The translations under genes and the position numbers were made by a program. 7,906 nt of DNA, from the NCBI GenBank assembly GCA_016776705.1, contig JADHSW010000143.1:1-7906 (forward strand). Reading direction: 5' to 3'. Position 1 is the stretch's first letter, and the number at the start of each line of letters is the position of its first letter. The notes under the pieces are model-generated. The model had not been told where the DNA came from. It made no database searches and was given only the letters and a program-made list of their open reading frames with translations. Origin of the DNA: Rhodospirillales bacterium (GTDB lineage: Bacteria > Pseudomonadota > Alphaproteobacteria > Rhodospirillales > JABHCV01). Positions 1 through 4,866 of the stretch are shown one piece after another.

Positions 1-261
1 CTTGAAGGCGAAGATTTTAAGTTTTCGATTTTCTCGACTTTCTTTTGCAACGCCACCGGGTGGCGGCAGGAAGCCCAGATCACCTAAGGCTTTTTGTTCA
101 TCAATCAATGCACTGGCACGTTGTTCAAGACGTTCCATTCCTGCGCTTAGCTCTCTGTCACGCTCAACCAAAAATAACTCCCTGATACGCAACACATGAA
201 TGTTGCCCTCGCGGGTGATGATGACTGGATAATCGTCTGTTTTAACGGTCATTTCACTCAT
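1..261 (-). CDS. Hypothetical protein, partial (3' end outside window)
   Basis: An open minus-strand frame of 87 codons starts at ATG 261-259 and runs off the left edge without a stop. An AAGGA element lies about seven bases upstream of the ATG, which supports the start. The product begins MSEMTVKTDDYPVIITREGN. Residues 30-60 are rich in Glu, Arg, Leu and Ala (ERDRELSAGMERLEQRASAL) and look like an amphipathic or coiled-coil helix. A Pro/Gly turn (FLPPPGG) and a basic stretch follow. The last visible residues (LKIFAFK) turn hydrophobic and could lead into a membrane segment beyond the edge. No signal peptide is visible at the N-terminus. I do not recognise the family. Its place beyond the 3' side of a tRNA gene makes it a candidate accessory gene, but that is inference. 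Confidence 0.6.
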   Translation of the reverse strand, partial: MSEMTVKTDDYPVIITREGNIHVLRIRELFLVERDRELSAGMERLEQRASALIDEQKALGDLGFLPPPGGVAKESRENRKLKIFAFK

Positions 262-263
262 TG

Positions 264-440
264 TTTATCCTTTGTCTAGACATTCTCACACCAAATGGTG
301 GGTTAAAACCCGAGCTTCTGGAAGCAGCCCACAAGAAGGCGGACGTACCACTGGATAAATGCCACGGCCACAGCGACTACTCCATAGTCACCTTCATCGG
401 CGCGTGCATGAACTATCAGGCGGATCGCTTGCTGGGCTGA
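264..440 (+). pseudogene. 5'-truncated remnant of an unidentified protein-coding gene
   Basis: A stop-free frame ends at TGA 438-440. From about 303 it reads LKPELLEAAHKKADVPLDKC, then HGHSDYSIVTFIGACMNYQA and DRLLG. Most codons here end in G or C, and the peptide has the mixed helix and hydrophobic pattern of a real C-terminal segment, so it looks like genuine coding sequence. No ATG with a ribosome binding site precedes it. Upstream the frame enters the 5' end of the minus-strand gene that starts at 261 and meets a stop at 243-245. This suggests the 3' end of a gene whose front was lost at a junction near 265-300. Two short inverted repeats lie back to back at 289-311, right at the proposed junction. 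The family is not recognised. It could instead be a chance open frame or an intact small gene with a TTG start at 261. Confidence 0.4.
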
Positions 441-649
441 TGAAAATACTGACGGGTCTTATAAAACATTATCCCTCACAGACAGAAAGGGAATGATAAC
501 TGAAGACACACCACCATAGAAGAAGATAAGTGAAATTGGGGTGTTGGGGGCAGGTCAACTCCGTCAATGCCTGACACGGTCAGCGTATAGCCCAAACCAG
601 GGCGATTTGCTTACGGAATGCTAACGGAGAAGTTTTAATGTTCTGAAAG
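441..649. other. Gene-poor stretch on the 3' side of tRNA-Arg
   Basis: No convincing gene is visible on either strand. The one structure of note is a pair of imperfect 11-bp direct repeats, GCTTACGGAAT at 609-619 and GCTAACGGAGA at 620-630, about 20 bp beyond the encoded CCA of the tRNA. A short plus-strand frame around 525-625 contains a Rossmann-like IGVLGAGQL string but has no start codon and is only about 30 codons long. Mature tRNA 3' ends are common integration sites, so this gap and the coding remnant beyond it may be the residue of an old insertion. No integrase, transposase or duplicated tRNA end is present in the window to confirm that. Confidence 0.4.
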
Positions 650-726
650 TGGTGCGCCCGACAGGATTCGAACCTGTGACCCCCAGATTAGGAATCTGGT
701 GCTCTATCCTGCTGAGCTACGGGCGC
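650..726 (-). tRNA. tRNA-Arg (anticodon CCT)
   Basis: Reading the minus strand, the acceptor stem GCGCCCG (726-720) pairs fully with CGGGCGC (660-654). It is followed by discriminator A and an encoded CCA (652-650). The D arm is GCTC...GAGC. The anticodon arm is CCAGA-TTCCTAA-TCTGG, giving anticodon CCT at 692-690. The variable loop is short, and the T arm is ACAGG-TTCGAAT-CCTGT with an intact TTCGAAT loop. All four stems are perfect and the length is 77 nt including CCA. This tRNA decodes AGG, a rare arginine codon in many proteobacteria. tRNA genes of this kind are frequent attachment sites for integrative elements, relevant here because the 3' side holds a gene remnant. Confidence 0.97.
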
Positions 727-745
727 AAAACCAGTGACGGATCAT

Positions 746-775
746 TCTCTACATCAACGGTGCCCCGGTGGTCAA
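746..775 (-). promoter_or_regulatory. Possible sigma70-type promoter of tRNA-Arg
   Basis: On the minus strand, TTGACC (775-770) is followed after 18 bases by TAGAGA (751-746). A start near 740 would leave a leader of about 14 nt before the mature tRNA 5' end at 726. The -35 box is good, matching TTGACA at five of six positions. The -10 box is poor, with three of six, so the call rests mainly on the -35 box and position. Confidence 0.3.
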
Positions 776-892
776 TTTGTCATCTGCATAAATGCTCATT
801 CACTCTGATAAACAGGCCATGAGAAAATAATATTGCTTTTCTAGTCAGGGCTGGCCCTTTAAATTTAAAGGATGATGCTTTTCACCGGGATC

Positions 893-898
893 AAGGAG
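893..898 (+). promoter_or_regulatory. Ribosome binding site deciding the start of the Lys/Asp-rich protein
   Basis: AAGGAG is a near-complete Shine-Dalgarno sequence. It lies six bases before ATG 905 and three before ATG 902. It therefore favours 905 over the in-frame upstream ATG at 872, which has no usable site. Starting here puts two arginines directly before a hydrophobic core, as expected for an export signal. Confidence 0.65.
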
Positions 899-904
899 CC
901 CATG

Positions 905-1324
905 ATGTTGACTTTTCGCCGGATTACCCTGTTTTTTGTCTTGGTTTTGTTTGTTTTAGGCGTTGTTTCCACGCCTGTATCATTGAATATATTCAAGGAT
1001 GAAGGCTCACTGTTATCGACCAATTACGCGTGGGCAAATAAAGATAAGGATAAAAAAGAAAAAGGCGAAAAAAAGGATAAAAAGAAAGATAAGAAGAAAA
1101 AAGAAAAGGATAAGGATAAGGATAAGGATAAGGATAAGGATAAGGGTAAGGGTAAGAAAAAAAGCGCGGATGACGACGACGGGGATAAAAACTGCACCCG
1201 GGACCAGCCTTGCAACGATGACAATAAAAACCGCAAGGATGGCGAGAAGAAAAAAGAGCGCAAGGATAAAAAGGACAAGGGCGCGGATAGCGACGATGAC
1301 AAGGATGAAGACAAAAAGGAATAG
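905..1324 (+). CDS. Exported low-complexity Lys/Asp-rich protein with KD repeats
   Basis: The 139-residue product starts at ATG 905, set by AAGGAG at 893-898, and ends at TAG 1322-1324. Residues 1-6 are basic (RR), 9-21 form a strongly hydrophobic segment, and AWA at 42-44 is a plausible signal peptidase site, though unusually far downstream. If it is not cleaved, the protein would be anchored by one N-terminal helix. Everything after residue 45 is charged and low in complexity. It begins with Lys/Asp/Glu blocks and a perfect KDKDKDKDKDKD run (about 68-79), followed by an acidic DDDD patch. A short island with two cysteines (CTRDQPC, about 96-102) comes next, and Lys/Asp/Glu blocks close the protein. 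No enzymatic domain is visible. Such polyampholyte tails often bind cations, envelope polymers or nucleic acids, but the role here is unknown. The gene has its own terminator, so it appears to be a single-gene unit. Confidence 0.75.
   Translation: MLTFRRITLFFVLVLFVLGVVSTPVSLNIFKDEGSLLSTNYAWANKDKDKKEKGEKKDKKKDKKKKEKDKDKDKDKDKDKGKGKKKSADDDDGDKNCTRDQPCNDDNKNRKDGEKKKERKDKKDKGADSDDDKDEDKKE
1106..1153 (+). repeat. Hexanucleotide microsatellite (AAGGAT)6 (AAGGGT)2
   Basis: Six perfect tandem copies of AAGGAT at 1106-1141 are followed by two AAGGGT variants at 1142-1153. The array is in phase with the reading frame that starts at 905, each unit encoding Lys-Asp and the variants Lys-Gly. Because the unit is six bases, slippage would add or remove dipeptides without shifting the frame. 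Shorter, broken copies of the same pattern lie upstream between about 1040 and 1105. Confidence 0.9.
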
Positions 1325-1353
1325 GCTGGATAGCCCTGCACCGGCCTGTTTTT
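1323..1353 (+). terminator. Rho-independent terminator after the Lys/Asp-rich gene
   Basis: AGGCTGG (1323-1329) pairs with CCGGCCT (1341-1347), seven pairs including one G-U, with an 11-nt loop. G and five Ts (1348-1353) follow directly. The left arm overlaps the stop codon at 1322-1324, so the hairpin sits right at the end of the gene. This separates the gene from the EAL-like gene downstream. Confidence 0.6.
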
Positions 1354-1362
1354 AATGCTCAG

Positions 1363-1396
1363 TTGTCAAGTCCATAATCTGGAACCCTTTTATAAT
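1363..1396 (+). promoter_or_regulatory. Weak candidate promoter for the EAL-like gene
   Basis: A perfect -10 hexamer TATAAT lies at 1391-1396, just upstream of the ATG at 1420. The nearest -35-like element is TTGTCA at 1363-1368, matching TTGACA at five of six positions. The 22-base spacer is longer than the usual 16-18, so the -35 may not be used as such. A start near 1403 would leave a very short leader of about 17 nt. Confidence 0.3.
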
Positions 1397-1419
1397 CGAA
1401 GAAAAGAACCTCTTTGACC

Positions 1420-2109
1420 ATGAATGTCGTTTACCGCCCCGTTAAGCTGATTAACCGGGAAGTCCTGGATACTTTCCGCTGTTTGCCGTGCACCGAGAAT
1501 GAGGATGGCACGAGGTTGGCAGACAAGCGCCTGCTGGCCCATGGCAAGGATATTGTGGCGACAGCGACGAAAAATGCAGCGCTTATAAGCAAGGCTTTTC
1601 AGGAATTGACCAAGGCATTCGCGGCCGGAAACCGGTTGCGCATGATCGTTCCAATCAATTCCTACTCTCTGGCATCCGGTGAGGGGGCGACCCTGATTGT
1701 CCAGGCAATAAGGGAATTGGACAAATCCCTTCATGGGGCGGTGATTACCGAATTCATCGATATGCCGGCATCGCTCAATCTGGATATGCTGGGCGACATG
1801 ACGGTACCTATTTTGCCGTTCTTTGATAAATACCTGGCGGAGCCCCGGCCGATCTCCAACAAGGACAACTTTACCATTTATTCAAACTGCAATTATTTTG
1901 GTGTCAGCCTGAATATGGAGGCCCTCAAGGAAGGCGGTGATGCGGCGGTTAGCCTGCTTACAGAATTTTGGGCCGAAGCGACGAAAAGCCGCCTGAAGGT
2001 CGTCATTCAAGGGGTCAGGGATCAGGGGATTGTTGATAAGGCGCAACAGTACGAGGTCTTCGCCATAGATGGTCCGATTATTGGCCCCGACAAGGAAACC
2101 CTGCTTTAA
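1420..2109 (+). CDS. Degenerate EAL-like (pseudo-phosphodiesterase) domain protein
   Basis: The 229-residue product has no signal peptide or membrane segment, so it should be cytosolic. Its length fits a single EAL domain (about 240), and landmarks fall in the right order. The N-terminal VYRPVKLINREVLDTF recalls the YQPIvdl...vvGfEAL strand. RLRMIVPINSYSL matches the conserved N-containing strand. GAVITEFIDMP sits where lEiTE is found, YFGVSLNMEAL where the KID strand lies, and LKVVIQGVRDQGIVD where viaEGVEt lies. IDGPIIGP stands in place of the QGYxxxxP end. The residues that define the active enzyme are missing: no EAL triad, no DDFG, Q-G-V-R instead of E-G-V-E, and no QG near the end. Hydrolysis of cyclic di-GMP is therefore unlikely. 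Known degenerate EAL proteins act as binding or protein-interaction modules, and which applies here is unknown. The start is ATG 1420; an in-frame TTG at 1414 is less likely. The assignment comes from reading pattern, not alignment. Confidence 0.5.
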   Translation: MNVVYRPVKLINREVLDTFRCLPCTENEDGTRLADKRLLAHGKDIVATATKNAALISKAFQELTKAFAAGNRLRMIVPINSYSLASGEGATLIVQAIRELDKSLHGAVITEFIDMPASLNLDMLGDMTVPILPFFDKYLAEPRPISNKDNFTIYSNCNYFGVSLNMEALKEGGDAAVSLLTEFWAEATKSRLKVVIQGVRDQGIVDKAQQYEVFAIDGPIIGPDKETLL

Positions 2110-2136
2110 AAAATTGCCGTCAGTAAGCTGAAGGGA

Positions 2137-2604
2137 CTATTTGGCCCGCGCTTCGCTGGTCATTTGTCTGAGCACATGGGCTGGAATCAGGCACTGCTTG
2201 CCGCTTGCGTTGATTTCTTCGACGGACAAATTGTAAATATCCAGTATCATGTCGTCCAAATCGATGGAAAGGCCCTTTGGCAGTTTGGCGAAAGTCGAAT
2301 CCATCCTGACCGTCATGCGTTGAATGGCATTGCGGGCCGCTTCCTCATTCTGGATGGTCTCATCCGTGCCAATTTCAACGATCAGATGGGATACGGCCAA
2401 TCTGTAAGCTTTGCTCCAGCACGTGACCCTGGCTTTGTCTCCAACCACGGCCAGGGTGGATAAATCCTCAAGCGAAAGCTGGCGAGCAATCTCATCAACC
2501 GATGCGTCCCGTTTCTCCATGGCGCGGTATAATTTCAGCACCAGTTTGTGAATGACATACCCTTGGCAGGATTTCCCGCGGGAACACAGAAGACAACTTT
2601 TCAT
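2137..2604 (-). CDS. Hypothetical protein with N-terminal CxxC motif
   Basis: The 155-residue frame runs from ATG 2604-2602 to TAG 2139-2137. The N-terminus has three cysteines in ten residues (C4, C7, C13; CLLCSRGKSC), and C62 and C138 are further on. A small metal site or redox-active pair is possible but not shown. Residues 29-52 (MEKRDASVDEIARQLSLEDL region) resemble a short helix-turn-helix or helical bundle, and the rest is predicted mostly helical. There is no signal peptide or membrane segment. I do not recognise the family. The ribosome binding site is weak, the best being AAGG about 12 bases upstream, so an internal ATG at residue 29 cannot be excluded. The gene begins 20 bp after the stop of the PagL-like gene on the same strand and is probably co-transcribed with it. 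It is convergent to the EAL-like gene. Confidence 0.65.
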   Translation of the reverse strand: MKSCLLCSRGKSCQGYVIHKLVLKLYRAMEKRDASVDEIARQLSLEDLSTLAVVGDKARVTCWSKAYRLAVSHLIVEIGTDETIQNEEAARNAIQRMTVRMDSTFAKLPKGLSIDLDDMILDIYNLSVEEINASGKQCLIPAHVLRQMTSEARAK

Positions 2605-2624
2605 GGAGGGAGGCAGCCTTGTTA

Positions 2625-3149
2625 TTAATTCCCGAAAATTTTACTGAACGGAACCGAATAGATAACCATCGCCGATTCCGTTCCCGGGTTTGTGTCACCC
2701 AAACTTGCGTTTGAATAATGGGATACGGCGACTCCCAGGCGCGAGCGATCATCGAAGCGATAGGCTGCTTCAATCTGGGAGCGAAATTCAATAGCATAAT
2801 CAAGATCCAGCTTGGAATTACCGCCTGTATAGAAGTGGGGGGCAAAGCTGGGGGTCAGAACAAAGCGGCGACCTAAAAAGACGTCAATCAGGACACCTGC
2901 GCCAACGAAGTACTGGCCCGTGGAGGTGCCGGCAACAGCGCCAAAGGGCTTGAACGCCCAAATTTTTGTATCGGAACGATATTCCAGGCGGAATTCCGCG
3001 CCCTGTTCCTTTTGACGGTTCCAGTCATAGGCTCCGGCGCTGAAGGAAAGAAAATCAGGGTCATCGGCAAAGGCCTCAAAGGATGCAAAAAGGCTACTGC
3101 CTGTACAAACGGCAAGCGCCAGCATCAACTTTTTTATTACCAGTTTCAT
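2625..3149 (-). CDS. pagL: PagL-type lipid A 3-O-deacylase (acyloxyacyl hydrolase)
   Basis: The 174-residue product carries a signal peptide (KLVIKK start, hydrophobic core 8-23, cleavage after AFA at 26-28). The remaining 146 residues have the alternating pattern of a small outer-membrane beta-barrel. The signature is near the C-terminus: AVSHYSNASLGDTNPGTES, with His144, Ser146 and Glu158. In Pseudomonas aeruginosa PagL the catalytic residues are His126, Ser128 and Glu140, the same +2 and +14 spacing, and the HxSNA...NPG context is the family hallmark. The known reaction is removal of the 3-O-linked acyl chain from lipid A in the outer membrane, which alters endotoxicity and antimicrobial peptide resistance. 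The mature length matches the family. ATG 3149 follows GAGGG at suitable spacing. A promoter is proposed at 3241-3268, and the CxxC-containing hypothetical gene follows 20 bp downstream. The family is secure; the substrate in this organism is inferred. Confidence 0.85.
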   Translation of the reverse strand: MKLVIKKLMLALAVCTGSSLFASFEAFADDPDFLSFSAGAYDWNRQKEQGAEFRLEYRSDTKIWAFKPFGAVAGTSTGQYFVGAGVLIDVFLGRRFVLTPSFAPHFYTGGNSKLDLDYAIEFRSQIEAAYRFDDRSRLGVAVSHYSNASLGDTNPGTESAMVIYSVPFSKIFGN

Positions 3150-3240
3150 GATCCCTCAGGCTTCCCCACATTTTGCAAGCGCGGGCATATTACGCGTATG
3201 TGTACAAGAAGGAAAGAGGCAGGACGCGGAAAAGTGACTG

Positions 3241-3268
3241 ATTATAACGCTTTTAAACTGGCTCTAAA
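3241..3268 (-). promoter_or_regulatory. Candidate promoter of the PagL-like gene
   Basis: On the minus strand, TTTAGA (3268-3263) is followed after 16 bases by a perfect TATAAT (3246-3241). The site lies over the last codons and stop of the prolyl aminopeptidase gene. A start near 3234 gives a leader of about 85 nt before ATG 3149. The -10 box is perfect and the -35 box matches four of six positions. Confidence 0.4.
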
Positions 3269-4246
3269 ATGGTCCGTTGCCTGAACCAGGGCCCGGCGGG
3301 TGCCCGGTTCCATTGCCGAATGGCCGGCATCGTTAATCATCTTGACGGTCATCCGGCTTTCGGCCTGTGGCCATTTGCGGGCAAGTTTGTCGGCGCTTAT
3401 CGGGGGGCAGACGATGTCGTAACGGCCTTGTACGATAATGGCGGAAAGGCCGCTCAAGTTCTCAAGATTATCCAGAATGAAACCTTCTTCAAGAAACATG
3501 GACTGCTTGAAGTAATGGGCTTCCAAACGGGAAATACCCAACATGCTCGCTCCATCTGGCGGGACAATATCGCGCCGGGGCGGCGGTGTGCGTACTAATG
3601 TTCCCGGCAGCATTGTCGAGCAGACGGTCTCGTAGCGGCTCCAGGATGCGGCGGCCGGAAGATGAATTTCGGGTCGGGGGTCGCACAGTCTTTTGAAATA
3701 GGAGTCGATCAGCTCATTTTGCTCTTCGATGGGCAGGAAGTTCCTGAAATCGCGATGCGCCTCAGGAAACACCGTCGCCATGCCGTGGATGAACCACTCA
3801 TGTTCTGCGGCAGTGCCAAGGAAAATTCCGCGCAGGACAAAGCCCTGGCATCGCTGGGGGTGATGGATACCGTAGACCAGGGCCAGTGTTGATCCCCAAG
3901 ACCCGCCGAAGACAAGCCAGCGATCAACATCCAGATGTTTGCGAAGGGTTTCGATGTCCTGGATCAGATGATCTGTGGTGTTGTTTTCAATACTGGCGTA
4001 GGGGGTGCTGCGCGCGCATCCTCTCTGGTCGAAAACAATTATCCGGTAATGCAGGGGATCAAAGAAACGCCTGTGAGCGGGACTGCTTCCTGCGCCCGGA
4101 CCGCCGTGCAGAAAGACCACCGGTTGCCCATCGGGATTTCCCGATTGCTCCCAGTAAAGGGTGTGACCGTCCCCGACATCAAGCATACCCGTCTGGTAAG
4201 GCTTCAGCGCCGGGTACAGGTCTGTGTTTTCAAGCGTGGCATCCAT
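3242..4246 (-). CDS. pip: Prolyl aminopeptidase (proline iminopeptidase), peptidase family S33
   Basis: The 334-residue product is a full-length alpha/beta hydrolase; bacterial family members are usually 310-330 residues. It removes N-terminal proline from peptides in the cytoplasm, and no signal peptide is present. The oxyanion-hole motif HGGPGAG lies at 47-53. The nucleophile elbow GGSWGS puts Ser116 in G-G-S-W-G. The acid is Asp277 in GRYDIVCP, and the base is His309 in DAGHSAMEP. Other family hallmarks are FDQRGCARS (72-80), LVLRGIF-like FVLRGIFLG (136-144), WSRYET (202-207) and the LEAHYF segment (241-246) of the cap domain. The whole catalytic machinery is intact. The start is ATG 4246; only a weak AGG precedes it, and no upstream in-frame start exists. 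The gene is divergent from the osmC-led operon, across a palindrome-rich spacer, and lies upstream of the PagL-like gene on the same strand. Confidence 0.93.
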   Translation of the reverse strand: MDATLENTDLYPALKPYQTGMLDVGDGHTLYWEQSGNPDGQPVVFLHGGPGAGSSPAHRRFFDPLHYRIIVFDQRGCARSTPYASIENNTTDHLIQDIETLRKHLDVDRWLVFGGSWGSTLALVYGIHHPQRCQGFVLRGIFLGTAAEHEWFIHGMATVFPEAHRDFRNFLPIEEQNELIDSYFKRLCDPRPEIHLPAAASWSRYETVCSTMLPGTLVRTPPPRRDIVPPDGASMLGISRLEAHYFKQSMFLEEGFILDNLENLSGLSAIIVQGRYDIVCPPISADKLARKWPQAESRMTVKMINDAGHSAMEPGTRRALVQATDHFRASLKAL

Positions 4247-4458
4247 GCCTGAAAGTATAGATCATTGCGGGCCCAATTGCGGCCCGAAAACGCACTGTGA
4301 TCACATTTGCAACCTTCCTTCGAAGGAATGCCGACAAGTTGCCCGATCTTTGAAAAGCGAACAGGCTGCATTAAATGGAATCAATTAATTGCATTTTGAT
4401 CTGGGCCCCAGTTCGGATAGAACGAACACTCTTCATTCAATTCACCAGGGTAGGGCAA
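4247..4458. promoter_or_regulatory. Divergent intergenic region with multiple palindromes
   Basis: This spacer between the prolyl aminopeptidase and OsmC-like genes should carry both promoters. It contains six inverted repeats: CGGGCC/GGCCCG (4268-4286, 7-nt gap), TGTGATCACA (4296-4305, perfect), TTCCTTCGAAGGAA (4315-4328, perfect), CAATTAATTG (4382-4391, perfect), CTGGGCCCCAG (4401-4411) and GTTCG/CGAAC (4411-4427). The first three have centres near 4277, 4300.5 and 4321.5, about 21-23 bp apart or two helical turns. No T-run follows any of them, so they are not terminators. A weak promoter for the OsmC side could use TTGAAA at 4350-4355 with TTAAAT at 4371-4376, but the 15-base spacing is short. 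TGTGATCACA resembles CRP half-sites joined without the normal 6-bp spacer, so it is probably not a CRP site. Confidence 0.45.
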
Positions 4459-4860
4459 ATGAAAGCACGGGTAAAATGGGTCGATGACATGATGTTCGTC
4501 GGGGAATCGCCAAGCGGGCACGGTATTGTCATAGATGGTTCCGTCAAGGTGGGCGTCAGTCCCATGGAAATGTTGCTTTTGGGCATGGGGGGATGCAGCT
4601 CAATTGATGTTGTCGAGATATTGAAGAAATCCCGTGTCGATCTGGTCGATTGCGTGGTTGAGCTTGAGGCCGAACGCGCCGATGAAATTCCGAAAGTGTT
4701 CACAAAAATCCATGCCCATTACATCGTCAGCGGCCGTGGACTGAAGCCGGCCCAGGTCGAACGGGCCATTAATCTTTCTGTTGAAAAATATTGTTCCGCA
4801 TCGATCATGCTGGGCAAGACCGCCAAACTCACTCACGACTATGAAATAGTCGAGCTCTAG
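4459..4860 (+). CDS. OsmC/Ohr-family protein (YhfA-like)
   Basis: The 133-residue product starts at ATG 4459 (MKARVKWVDDMMF) after an AGGG-type ribosome binding site. An in-frame ATG at 4375 would add 28 residues, but they do not resemble the family N-terminus. The length fits OsmC proteins (about 130-145). The first conserved cysteine is Cys46 in LLLGMGGCSSIDVVEIL, at the start of the central helix, and the second is Cys112 in EKYCSASIMLG. These are the positions of the two redox cysteines that reduce organic hydroperoxides in OsmC and Ohr. The C-x-S-x-D-V-V-x-I-L signature points to the OsmC/YhfA branch rather than Ohr, and YhfA itself has no firmly known substrate. The protein is cytosolic with no signal peptide. 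The thermonuclease-like gene follows after 6 bp, so the two are likely translated in a coupled way. The family is sure; peroxidase activity is inferred. Confidence 0.85.
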   Translation: MKARVKWVDDMMFVGESPSGHGIVIDGSVKVGVSPMEMLLLGMGGCSSIDVVEILKKSRVDLVDCVVELEAERADEIPKVFTKIHAHYIVSGRGLKPAQVERAINLSVEKYCSASIMLGKTAKLTHDYEIVEL

Positions 4861-4866
4861 GAAGCC

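Noticed and set aside
525..625. Short plus-strand frame containing IGVLGAGQL, like a Rossmann dinucleotide-binding loop
   Set aside because: It has about 34 codons between stops, no start codon or ribosome binding site, and nothing after the motif that fits a Rossmann fold.
1024..1341. 105-codon minus-strand Ser/Leu/Phe-rich frame opposite the KD-rich gene
   Set aside because: It is an antisense shadow of the purine-rich repeat; composition alone keeps the frame open.
999..1355. 118-codon plus-strand frame rich in Lys, Arg and Ile overlapping the KD-rich gene
   Set aside because: It is the hexanucleotide repeat read in another frame (Arg-Ile instead of Lys-Asp). It has no ribosome binding site and no signal peptide, whereas the overlapping frame has both.
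2495..2845. 116-codon minus-strand frame bridging the PagL-like and CxxC genes
   Set aside because: It overlaps two better-supported genes in another frame, with no family features of its own.
3886..4260. Overlapping plus-strand frames of 124 and 105 codons opposite the prolyl aminopeptidase gene
   Set aside because: They are antisense to a gene with a fully intact catalytic triad, and the translations show no domain pattern.
4268..4286. CGGGCC/GGCCCG hairpin as a terminator
   Set aside because: No T-run follows on either strand, and it lies upstream of both divergent genes.
4296..4305. TGTGATCACA as a CRP binding site
   Set aside because: CRP needs a 6-bp spacer between TGTGA and TCACA; here the halves touch, so the geometry is wrong.
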